The notes below the pieces were generated by a model. That model saw only the letters and a list, made by a program, of their open reading frames with translations. It searched no databases and was not told where the DNA came from. A DNA stretch of 64,000 bases from Sipunculus nudus (Eukaryota; Annelida; Sipuncula; Golfingiida; Sipunculidae), in NCBI GenBank assembly GCA_026874595.1, contig CM049311.1, forward strand, positions 6,795,676 to 6,859,675, in the 5' to 3' direction. A program made the position numbers and the translations under genes. This document shows positions 1 to 10,240 of the stretch, one piece after another. How positions within the stretch are numbered: the stretch's first letter is position 1; every line of letters starts with the position of its first letter.

Positions 1-321
1 TAATACAATACAAAGTTTTATTTATAGTCAGTTTTATGAAAGTAAAACATTAGCCCAAGGCTTTTATCACCGACTAGGTACACAAAGTGATAAAACAATT
101 AATTATGACTACTTCACACATATACACACAAACGATGGTTATAATAAATAACATAATGAGATGATCATATATATATAATTTTAAATAACAGTAAGAAGCA
201 TAAGAGCTTTACTAGGTTAAAGCAGACTAAACGATTTGGTTACTGGACTCCGTCCTTGAAAATAATAGAAATACTATCGAGTAAGAGCTATAAAGTTTAC
301 TTGCACATAGCACAATTACAT

Positions 322-1086
322 TTAAAAGCACTCAAGGTTAAAATTTGCTCCCTGAATGCTATTAAATTTTAGCACTTTTAAAATCCAAGTTTTAATGAAA
401 TTATGGAAGTTGGTTCCATAATTTAGCTGCAAAATATGGAACCGAGCGGAGTCCATATGTTGTGGTATTGGCAGCTGGTATAGTCGAATCTCTACCACTC
501 TGTTTAGTATGATATTTATAATTGTTTTAATTACAAACAGACTCTCAAGGTACGGTGGATATATACCATTTAAAGTTTTAAAAGTCTCAATAGCAATAAT
601 TCTTTGTCTGTGGGGCTCTAGATTTACCAAGCCAGCCTGATCAAGTAAACTGGCGTAATCACTGGTATAATCATTAAAACAATTCTCAGAGCCCTTTTAA
701 GGATACTTTCTCTTTTGTTTGTTTGTTTCCTGCCACAGGAACGCCACACAATAGGACAAAAACTAAAATTAGAAGTTATAAAAGATCAAAGAATTGTTAA
801 TTTTGTATCCCCTGAGAATATTTCCATTAATATCTAAACTCAAACTGACAAGTTTGCATGGTTAAAAAGGCAACATGACTTGAAATTTGTCAGGGTTAGC
901 TGCCATCATGTTTTGTGTAAACCATTTTATAGCAACCTCTATTTCATGCTCCAAAATAATCTTAATATCCTGCACGGTGTCAGCAATACAGGACAGATTG
1001 TTGCCATCTGCGTAATTATAGAGGGTTGCCTTTTTAATGAAACCATAAAGATCAATAATAAAAATGTTAAAGAGTGTTGGGCCCAT
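322..1086 (-). pseudogene. LINE reverse transcriptase, C-terminal part (relic)
   Basis: This is the 3' half of a decayed non-LTR retrotransposon read on the minus strand. Frame 1086-862 begins with the conserved GPTLFNIFI block and has YADG where an active reverse transcriptase has YADD, so a catalytic aspartate is lost. Frame 630-322 carries the ETFKTLNGIYPPYLESL block typical of the C-terminal region of Jockey/CR1-type RTs. The frames do not join, so the copy is dead. The 5' half of the same RT resumes at 3169 beyond an inserted TIR element. The clade assignment is from motifs only. Confidence 0.72.
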
Positions 1087-1126
1087 AACTACGGTGGCTC
1101 GAATAGGACATGCACAAAATTATTTT

Positions 1127-1383
1127 TATCTCGTTCCCACGAGATAGTATCTCGTTCCCACGCGTTAGTATCTCGTGGCCACGAGATAACTATCTCCGTC
1201 CCACGCGTTAGTATCTCGTGGCCACGCGATAATTATCTCGTTCCCACGCGTTAGTATCTCGTTCCCACGCGTTAGTATCTCGTGGCCACGCGATAATTAT
1301 CTCGTTCCCACGCGTTAGTATCTCGTGGCCACGCAATAATTATCCCGTGGCCACGCGATATTTATCGCGTGGGAACGAGATAA
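1127..1383. repeat. left palindromic subterminal array of the TIR element
   Basis: Alternating units of about 22 bp read CTCGTTCCCACGCGTTAG and CTCGTGGCCACGCGATAA. Each contains short self-complementary words such as CGTGGCCACG. The array repeats at least six times and is mirrored at 2939-3131. Such arrays are common in the subterminal regions of transposons, where they can bind transposase; no binding is shown here. Confidence 0.85.
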
Positions 1384-1654
1384 ATGTAGATAGATAATAC
1401 AGTAAGACCTACATCTTAAATCCTTGAGGCATGCTTCTATACACTGGATGAAGACTATGGTCAATTATTTGCATGAATTTATAGCGGACTTAATATGCTG
1501 AGAACTGAAATGATACAACGGGCACTCGTACAACACACGTGGGCCATGTTTGTCTGGAGAATGTGTAAGCGGGGAAATGGGGGGGGGGGGGGGGGGGGGG
1601 GAGCTAGTTCGGGTAAAATATTTTTCATAATAAATGTTCACAATATAAATTACC

Positions 1655-1706
1655 ATTGGCGGCGAAACCAAATTTTCATTGGGGGCCCAATAGTATACCC
1701 AAATAG

Positions 1707-1739
<33 letters not shown>

Positions 1740-2176
1740 GTATATATATAATATATATATTATATATAAACAAGTTTTAAAAATTATATATATATATTAT
1801 ATATACATATATTATATATATATATATTATTATTTATATATATATATATATTTATAAATAAGGGCCGTAGCCTGACACAAATGGCAGGGGGGGGGATTTG
1901 ATGGGGTTATCCCCGACGGGGGGGGGGAGATCGTTGGGAGAGGGTCTCATCCCCCCCCAAGGTGTTGAAAATCTGAAAAACTGTATGGGTACTACTGCAT
2001 TCTGGTGCATTTTATTGGTCAATGCTTATTAAGTAAAACAGTACCTCCTTGTGGGGAGATTATTTGTTATTTTTCTGGCAATGGATTCATTTTCACACAG
2101 AATATCAACTTTTTTCACCACAAATCCCAGAGTCTGCGGTCCTGTATATATGGTACTCCAAGTACTGAGCAGAAGA

Positions 2177-2244
<68 letters not shown>

Positions 2245-2391
2245 GTGCAAATACCCAATAATAATAAAGTGGATGTTTTTATACCCATCATTATGTTGGG
2301 GGGGGGCTCCAAAAATAAAAAAAAAATTATGGAGGGGGGGGGGGGGGGCTCGGCCCCCCCCCCCCCCCCCCCCCCAACGGTTTCGCCGCCT
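1655..2391. repeat. nested inverted-repeat element with poly-G/poly-C flanks
   Basis: Inside the TIR element, TTGGCGGCGAAACC (1656-1669) faces GGTTTCGCCGCC (2379-2390) in inverted orientation, each near a long G or C run. This suggests a smaller repeat nested in the larger one. The interior is TA, GT and poly-G tracts with no coding content. I saw no target duplication, so the exact boundaries are uncertain. Confidence 0.45.
2177..2241. repeat. compound (TA)n(TG)n microsatellite
   Basis: A TA run passes directly into a TG run. Both strands are open across it, giving spurious frames. Confidence 0.9.
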
Positions 2392-2938
2392 ATGAAAACA
2401 TAACTGAAGTTTTAATGTAGAAAGAAAAATGTGAAGGGGAAGAATGAGCAAATTTCTCGTATAAAGGTCTCCTTAACCCCTCCCCCCAGTCATAATGAAG
2501 TGGCATGGCTGAGACCTTTTGTTGTAAGCTTCTCTCTTGAGACATAACACAAACCGACATGTTGTTTACCCTGTTTGGTATACCCGAAATTAAATAACCC
2601 CAACCCTAGTCCTAAAAAATAAGATTTTCCGGGAAGGTAAAATACAAACAAGTGTTTCAGTTTAGTTCATGTTTGGTACACAAGGGTTTATATCACCCTT
2701 GCCCTAAAACAAACTCAATACAGTTTTCCATGAACAAATAAAAATGGGCTTGTTGAACCAACGCAATGAAATGGTGAACCAACGCAATGAAAACTGCTGA
2801 AATTTACCTCAAAGCATTCGACGCAAACACACATACAACGAAATACATACAAACAATTTAAGCTGCATCGACGCTCGATATAAAACAGACCACAGACATT
2901 CTTGTCCAAATGAGGGCTTAAACTAAAGCATGGCATAC

Positions 2939-3131
2939 TAACACGTGGCCACGCGATACTAACGCGTGGGAACGAGATAATTATAGCGTGGGAACGAGAT
3001 ACTATCGCGTGGGAACGAGATAATTATCGAGTGGGAACGAGATACTATCTCGTGGGAAGGAGATAATTATCGCGTGGGAACGAGATAATTATCGCGTGGC
3101 CACGAGATACTATCGCGTGGGAACGAGATAA
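2939..3131. repeat. right palindromic subterminal array of the TIR element
   Basis: This is the inverted counterpart of the array at 1127-1383. Units such as CGCGTGGGAACGAGATAATT and CGTGGCCACGCGATACTAA repeat up to the right terminus of the element. Confidence 0.82.
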
Positions 3132-3168
3132 AAAATAATTTTGTGCATGTCCTATACGAGCCACCGTA

Positions 3169-3460
3169 CATAACCGAGCCTTTGGCACATCTTTTATTGT
3201 GGGTAGCCAATCACTATGATCATTTGACACTCTTACCTTTGTTTCCGGTCCGTCAAATAGCTGGTTAATAGTTCTAATGAATTAGGGTGCATTTCATAAG
3301 CTGACAGCTAACAGATGAGCAGAGGAAAAGGCATGCAATCGAAAGCCTTTGATAGGTCCATGGGCACTGTGCCTACGTATTTACCTTTATCAAGTGCTAC
3401 TCGCCAGTCCTCTGTAAGACGCATCAGAACAGATTGGCAACTGTACTGTCGCCTAAAACG
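3169..3460 (-). pseudogene. LINE reverse transcriptase, N-terminal part (relic)
   Basis: On the minus strand this stretch reads the first palm motifs of a non-LTR RT: SVLMRLTEDWRVALDKG, then VPMDLSKAFDCMPFPLLI, where DLSKAFD is the domain A signature with the first catalytic aspartate. Near 3180 it reaches a VPKGSV-like sequence with a one-base frameshift, next to the inserted TIR element. Together with 322-1086 it forms one interrupted element. It is broken by frameshifts and not functional. Confidence 0.75.
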
Positions 3461-3540
3461 GAAATATATTGATGAAAAATGCAATTCTGAAATTGCTCAA
3501 GTTGTTTCCCTATGATTTTCTACTTGGCAGTTGCATTAAA

Positions 3541-3870
3541 AAGAACTAAACATTGAGAATTATTTACTTTTACTACAAAAACCAGTGGAAGCTGCATTGT
3601 ATAAATTCAGACTGAGTACCCATAAATTACCAGTTCATAAAGGTCGAATTTTTAATGTTGAAAGAGGCATGAGAACATGTGAATTATGCAATGTGTTGGG
3701 CGATGAATTTCATTATTTATTAAATATAACAAGATTCTTCAGGAAAGAAAAGAATTAATTTCAGCATAGTATTCTATTAACACAAATACTATGATATATG
3801 AGCAACTAATGTCCATCAGTAACTATAGGAAACTCTGTAATTTAGCTAAATTTGTAACAACAATTATGGA
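3541..3870 (+). pseudogene. second LINE, C-terminal zinc-knuckle tail (relic)
   Basis: The plus-strand frame around 3590-3755 reads LYKFRLSTHKLPVHKGR, then CELC and DEFHYLL. This is the familiar end of many invertebrate LINE polyproteins, with a Cys-x2-Cys...His motif after a 'RLSTHKLP' block. A stop at about 3756 and a frame change are followed by a related sequence up to about 3870 (NLAKFVTTIM). The orientation is opposite to the LINE at 322-3460, so this is a separate insertion. Confidence 0.6.
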
Positions 3871-4224
3871 TAAAATTCACTTATGATTTAGTGGTTTGTA
3901 TAATAATATGTATACAGTTCACCGTTCAAATTGTTCATACATTTTTTGTATCCATTGTCACGCACAATTGAGGTTTTCTATTTTATATGATACCATTATG
4001 TTTAACAAGGATCTCATTATTAACAGTTTTTATATTTATATTTACACAAGTATCGTTATGAATGGTTATTCTACTGTTTGTAAAATTCAACTGATGGCAA
4101 TTATAATCAAGAATTAATGTTTCCTCAGTTACTTTGTAAACAAGACTAAGACTCTTTCATGAGTCCTGAGTGTTATAAAATCCTGAGTTCATTGCAACAC
4201 ATCCCAGCCACCCGTCAATCACAA

Positions 4225-6713
4225 CAAGGGACCCATGGGTCACGGCGCTCAGCTGTTATAAATGATAAAAAATAAGATTTGGGAAAGAGGCATATGCTGG
4301 TTTTGTGTGGTAATAAATATAAGCTTTATTATGAGTTGTTGGTGTTTAGCTTATGTATGATTTTGATAGTATTTTTGGAGACAGGGAAGAGGATTGATTT
4401 CATTTATTTTATTAACAAATGGAGTGCTATTGTCACACAGATTTTGACCTGGCCATATAACTTATAAGCAGCACATAAAATAAAAGAGTTCAACTATTTA
4501 TTAAAATTTAATAACAAATGTTGTGCCAATATAATATTTATTAAAAATAATAAGAGAATCATATGATTTTTTTAATAAAATATAACTGAACTAATTATTA
4601 AAATAATATTATAGAATATATGCATTCATGAATACTTTTTGAAAGTATTTGCACTGGTATTCAAATACTTTCATTTTTACCTGAATTCCCATTCTTATTC
4701 AAGAAATTTTATAATGGAGTACATATTCATATTCATATTCATATACATTTGCAAAGTATTTGCACCATGTCTGGTATTTATTCAGTTTTAGCCAAACAAT
4801 GATGTGGAGAATCCAGAATATAAACAAAGGACCCATGGGTCATGACAAAAGTTTGAAATTTTTGCAAATGCAAAATATGAAAAATATTCTATTGTAATGT
4901 TTTATATTTATATAAGCATATGAGAAGCTAAGAGGAAAGGGTCCTCCTACTTGGTTATAGTAAAGTTCTCAATATATGATTGCAAACTAATACTCTGACA
5001 AGACTGTCATGAAGAAAAACAGTAAAAGTTTTGAGATACTGTGATGCATATGAAAAATTTACAGATGGACAGGCAAGTGGACAGAATGGACTAATACCTT
5101 CATTTAACTTTCAAAGGAATAATGCATTTAAGTTTATATACAAGCCTATTTTTTAGCATATCCACTTTTTTCATTAATAGTTTTTATCTGATTCATTTTT
5201 TTATTTACAAGTGTTATAAATTTGTAATATAAAAGTGAAAATATAAGTTAAAATATTAGAATTCTAAGTTGCAATCATTATATATCCAGATTGTAGCTCA
5301 CATTGGGTCATATTATGCATACACATATATTTTATTATTTTTAAATCAATTGTTTAAACTGAATGTAAAAGAAAATAATGCCACAACATGGCATCTACAA
5401 AATTATTCCTTGAATTCCTATTAAAAAGTTTTGCACATTGGAGTTTTTCAGGACAAGCTTAATTTTATTCACCGAAATAAAATAAAAGATTCAGTAAATT
5501 CGATAAAATAAAAACATCTTTTCAAATAAAGTATACACATTGTTGGTTGAATGAGGGACAAACAATATCATTAAGCTAATTACAATCTAAGCTATAATTA
5601 ATAACTGGAATTAATAGTCAATTGCCCACCTGGTGAAGTTTTACTCTTCTGAAGTAAAGCATTACTTATCTGATGAACATCCATACTTTCATAGCAATAC
5701 ATCACTTTGTGGACACAATTAAATGTGCACTTTAATCATTGTAACCCTGGTGGTACAATCCAAAATCTAAAATGTAGCATGTCCAAGAATAAAATAAAAT
5801 ACAGAAAATTATAACATTTATCTAGTTTATGCACCAGCTGGGGGGGGGGGGGGGTTGAGTGCAGGGCAGAGGAGAAGCCTGCTAGTAGTGGCCAAGCTGG
5901 GTCAAGGCAAGCTGCCTGGGTGGGTTACATAATGCAAGTGAAGGCTGTACTACTAGGTGGGCCAGATATAAACAACACTTGACATGGTGTATGAAAACTT
6001 GAATAAAAGCTACTCTTTTCAAACAATTTCTTTGAAATTTCAGATTTTGAAAGATTAAATCCTTATGTATATATGCTGTGAAAATTAAATCAACAGTGCT
6101 TACAGGGAAAAAACGTGCCACTGCCAAAGTTGGACAAAATTTAAGGTATTAATTTTTTATTTATGCTAATAACTTGAAAAATTTGCAAAATTCAGATCTA
6201 ATTTTGGGTAAACAATTTAATCTTGATTAAATAAAGTTATATTCCTGAAAAAAAAAGTCTTCAGCTTCAGCAATTCTCATGTTAAGTGAGCAAATATATT
6301 TCCTGATTTTTAAAAAATTGCATTATATTTGGGCCTATAACTTCAAAATAATACCCAATACTGACCTAATTTTTGGTATGTGCACAGAAAATATATGGAA
6401 GAATATGAATACTAAATATGATCAAAAACAGATCAGTGGTTTTGATATTAGGCAGTCTTGAAATGTAACAATTGCTTTTTTATGGATAACGGAGGTTTTT
6501 CCTTAATATGTCGAAGGAACGAAGTTCTAATGACCCAATTTTCGGTATGGTAGGAGATTTTGGGGACATCTAATGGTATGCAGAATTTTGGATTCGTAGG
6601 TCCAACGGTTTTAAAACTTGCCCTGTTAACGGACGGACGGCCGGACGGACGGACGGACGACGGACAAAGGACCACGACTATAGCTCAGATGACTTAGTCA
6701 GCCGAGCTAAAAA
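4225..6713 (-). mobile_element. hairpin-ended repeat, copy A
   Basis: Read on the minus strand it starts TTTTTAGCTCGGCTGACT with a terminal hairpin (pairing arm AGTCATCTGAGCT), runs through an ACGG/GTCC microsatellite (about 6630-6662), then a long A/T-rich core with a poly-G run (5840-5854), and ends CAGCTGAGC, the palindrome GACCCATGGGTC, then CCTTG. The end signals match five other copies in the window. A second GACCCATGGGTC end lies inside at 4829-4840, suggesting a truncated copy nested in or fused to this one. No protein is encoded. The class is probably Helentron/HINE-like. Confidence 0.65.
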
Positions 6714-8251
6714 TGGACTGACCCACTGTCGCCCCTATAAAAAATAGGATGCCTAAATCGATGATTGGTCCTTTTCTTTCATATGCGATTATATCAATTG
6801 CACTTAGGCATAATCGATAAAAAAACGATTATGTATGCACATGTAAAAAGTTATATTATCCAAATTAAATATTCTTATTCTGTCAGAGATTAAAAAAAGA
6901 CGGAACACGAAACAGGGAACAGAATTAAAACTTAACTTTTGCGACGAAAAAGTGTTAAAAACCCGGTCATTACCTTGATTTTTCAGCTTGATTGACAAGT
7001 TAGACTGAATTTACTCCGACAATATTTAGTTATAATTAGGGGCCTATATACAGCATATTTATAAAAACCGATTCCTACCACTAGAGATTACCATTGAACC
7101 ACGCGTTGTGAGACACTGTCTCTGCCCTGTGACATTTGTGAAGTCTGTTTGTAAGTAACCCTGCCCCTGGGATCCGATAAATAAAGTAGCCTCTGTTCAG
7201 CATGGGATGATTTATCACTGAAGGGGATAAGCTTGCCCCTTAAGGTATTTAGAACAAGTCATTTAGTTAATTGCATTGCATTTACCAAAGCTAAAGGACT
7301 GGCAGTATAGTACGTTTCGGCTTAATAATTACATCAATTCTAACTTTGGTGATTCAAAACAAAATGTCCGTGTTTTTTTATCTGTGAGGGAAATTCTACA
7401 GCAGCACCTTAATTCTAAAATATAACAATTTTTATAAAGCTTATTATAGGTACTGTCTTAATTTTTAATTTTGGCCAGAACATCTGACCAAAATTCGTAT
7501 GATATCACGACACAGCTGAAACGCTCTCATGCATGACTGCTGTTTATCAGTCTCAATATAAATATTAAAGTGGGTGAAATTCTAAATATTGGTGGCATCC
7601 CTAGTCACATTTAATCATAGGCCAATAATGTCGTGCGCTCCCCCGGACTATATGCTTGTAATATTTAAGTAAAGCTGTCCACATACTGAATAAACATGAA
7701 AAATATTAGTCATGGTTACATGAATTTAATGACTGCATGTTCACTTTCATTTACAACAACCTATATAAATAAAACAAGATCGATTCCAGGGATCCGAATT
7801 TGTTATAAGATAACTTAGAAACAGATTAATGTGTTAACTTGTTCGCAATAATTGATAACCCATTTTCAATTTGCTATGGTACCTGTTTCTCTTAATTGTA
7901 CTGAGTATAAAAAGTTGTAGACAGAATTAAATTTTTTTATGTTCATTCTCCATTCTCTCAGACAAATTTGTTATTATATATACATATGCCCCGGATAATT
8001 TCAAGGGGTTTGACAAGAAAGTCCCTCCCATTATGTAAAAAAAATCAAGTTTTACTAGAATAACCTGTGTCCTTATATGATGGCGGCCGGACGGACCAAT
8101 TACAAAATGTAAAATTCATGTTTATCAAATATATCAATTTGGTTATATTTTTTTCTATAAATATTTAAAAATAGGAGAAACATAGGGGGGAGCGGCATTA
8201 GAAGATATACGATGCCCTTCGGCAGTTAACCAACTTTTCTGTGTATTCATG

Positions 8252-8255
<4 letters not shown>
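6714..8255. other. intergenic stretch without recognisable genes
   Basis: A/T-rich sequence with no long frame, no splice-bounded exon I could join to a gene, and no clear repeat. Confidence 0.5.
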
Positions 8256-8318
<63 letters not shown>

Positions 8319-8338
8319 GAGAGAGAGAGAACGAGAGA
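8256..8338. repeat. (TA)n microsatellite followed by (GA)n
   Basis: A roughly 55-bp TA tract with one TTTA interruption is followed directly by an AG-rich run. Confidence 0.9.
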
Positions 8339-8811
8339 GGATGTCTGTCGTTTTGAAAGTGCAACAAGTAACCTTTATGAAGAATTCTAATTTATAACAT
8401 TTAATGGAATCAACCCACGAAAGCAATAAATTCAACTCAAATTCATACTAGTAATTAGAATGCCCCTTGATTTCAACAAGCCAGTGTTGTATTGTGCCTG
8501 ACCAGTGAGCCTTAATAATAAAAAAATAACTGATTTTGCTAATCCTTAACACATTTGGACCCGGATTGTTCCATGGAATCGTTCTTCACTTAGAAACAAA
8601 GGAATATATCACAAAACACCACCTAATATATTCTAAGGTCAAAGCCATACGGCTTCAAGAATTAAAAATTAAAGTGCATTAACACCTTGGGTTAAAATCC
8701 AGTATGATTATACCACTGAATCTTAAATTTTTTCTCAAATCGAAATGATTTAATGAACGAATATTTGAGAGACCTATTTTGCCAGTATATCTGCAATAAA
8801 TATTTTCCGGT

Positions 8812-9215
8812 AAGGTTTGACGTCTGACCAAGTTTTCCGGGGAGGCCTGTCATGTGACCAAGTTATTTTGGGAGGCCTGCTATCTATGAACGTGTTCTAG
8901 AAAAGACTGATATCTGTACATTTTCCTTCGGAGCCATGACTTCTGTTAAGCATTCTGGGGAGGCCTGATATCTGATATCTGTAAACGTTTCCTGGTGTGA
9001 CTCTGTATCTGTAAACGTTTTCTTGTCAGGCCTGGGATCTGTTAATACTTTCTGGAGGGACCTAATATCTGTAAACTTTTTTTGGAGATGTCCGATATCT
9101 GTTAAGATGGAGAGGCTTTATCTGTGAACTTTTCTGGAGAAGACAGTTATCTGTAAAACTGTTCTTGAGAGACCTGATACATAAATTTAATGAAGAGGCC
9201 TGATTTCTATATCTA
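8812..9215. repeat. degenerate ~35-45 bp minisatellite
   Basis: About ten diverged units share the consensus GGCCTGATATCTGTAAAC followed by TTTTCTGGGGA. Spacing is irregular, about 35 to 45 bp. Examples are near 8880, 8960, 9010, 9070 and 9180. No coding frame crosses it. Confidence 0.7.
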
Positions 9216-9868
9216 CATCGATTCTAGATGCATCATTCAAAGTAGCTCATGGATCTAGGTCTCGTGAGGATCTTGGCTCGAAAATGTCCTGATTATGTCC
9301 TCCAGCGATATGACAAGCAGGTGCTCTGTCCTAATAGTGATAAGATACAGATAGGAGATAAGATACAGTAAAAGTCAAAATATATGTGTGAGAAAAGTGG
9401 ATGAGAAAATACATGTCGCTTCCAGAAAGGAAATTTGCCAAAGCTTAACTTTTATCGGTAAACTGTATTTGAAAACTGGTCGATGGGTAACTTTCTCACA
9501 AGCAAATCTCCAGATATTAAAAGTAGACGTATAATAAAACTTCGAGTTTATTAATTTTATTCTTAAATACATATTTTTTAAATTAACATAAGATTAGCCT
9601 ATGACATATAACACGCGTATCATGACGAACACGTTGTACTGGTCACAGCGGGTATTCCACGCCAGCTGGCGGGAACATCAGGCATGTTTATAAACAAGAA
9701 TGTGAAAACCAGCTTATGATTTGACACAAGCTGGACATAAATGGAACACGCATTTTGATTTAGTGTGAAAGTCTAGATAACACTAAAGAAATGTGAAATA
9801 GTTTAATCCTTAAACAAGCCAAATGTACTAATTATCAAGCAGTCGCATTCTGACAGGTTATACAAAAA

Positions 9869-9882
9869 GCGCCCTCTGCCGG
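9869..9882 (+). promoter_or_regulatory. CTCF-like motif, 3' of PDZ gene
   Basis: GCGCCCTCTGCCGG closely resembles the reverse complement of the conserved bilaterian CTCF core. Similar words lie at 36433, 39238 and 42688. Binding is not shown. Confidence 0.35.
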
Positions 9883-10136
9883 TCATATGCTAATGTGTCT
9901 TGTGTGGTGCACTGGACAAAGTGAACTGGTGAAAGTATATGATGTATCGAAAAAATATGGCGTCTATGTGGCGGTCAAGAATTTTCTAAAACCTTTCCAG
10001 GTATCGAAGATTGAGTTGAATATGCGGTTATTATGCCCAGATGAATTTGCTAAAACAGTTGATGTGACGAGGAAGGTCTTCCGGTCGCGTCTTCAGATGT
10101 CACGTGATTTTTCTCGCGTTTTCTCGATGATATGCC

Positions 10137-10240
10137 CTATGGTCTCTCTCCAAACGCCTTCTGTATGGTAGAGCCACCAGCTTTCAGGTAACCTGAACGG
10201 TCATCCTTCTTGCGGGCAAAAATGGACGTTGGTTTTGCGC
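10137..10240 (-). CDS. PDZ gene exon 4 (C-terminus and stop)
   Basis: It follows acceptor ATTACAG and encodes AKPTSIFARKKDDRSGYL to the end IQKAFGERP, then TAG at 10139-10137. The phase matches the 10613 donor exactly, which supports this exon as the true end of this isoform. AATAAA-type signals on the minus strand occur near 9561-9547. Confidence 0.8.

Larger units (their letters stand above)
1090..3168. mobile_element. 2.1-kb TIR element with 6-bp target duplication
   Basis: The two ends are inverted copies of each other: both begin TACGGTGGCTCG, then A or T, then ATAGGACATGCACAAAATTA. CATAAC flanks the element directly on both sides (1084-1089 and 3169-3174). The terminal repeats extend inward into arrays of short palindromic units. 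The interior is A/T- and poly-G-rich and has no transposase-like frame, so the element is non-autonomous. A 6-bp duplication is known for IS3EU and Polinton elements, but I cannot assign a superfamily. The insertion splits a LINE RT exactly at its GSV-MGP codons, which confirms the boundaries. Confidence 0.85.

Noticed and set aside
2005-2451. Frames with Tyr-Ile and Cys-Val or His-Thr repeats
   Set aside because: They are translations of the (TA)n(TG)n microsatellite and poly-G/C tracts.
9887-10171. 94-residue plus-strand frame over the PDZ 3' end
   Set aside because: It is antisense to exon 4 and the 3' UTR, where the minus strand has a phase-matched exon with stop.
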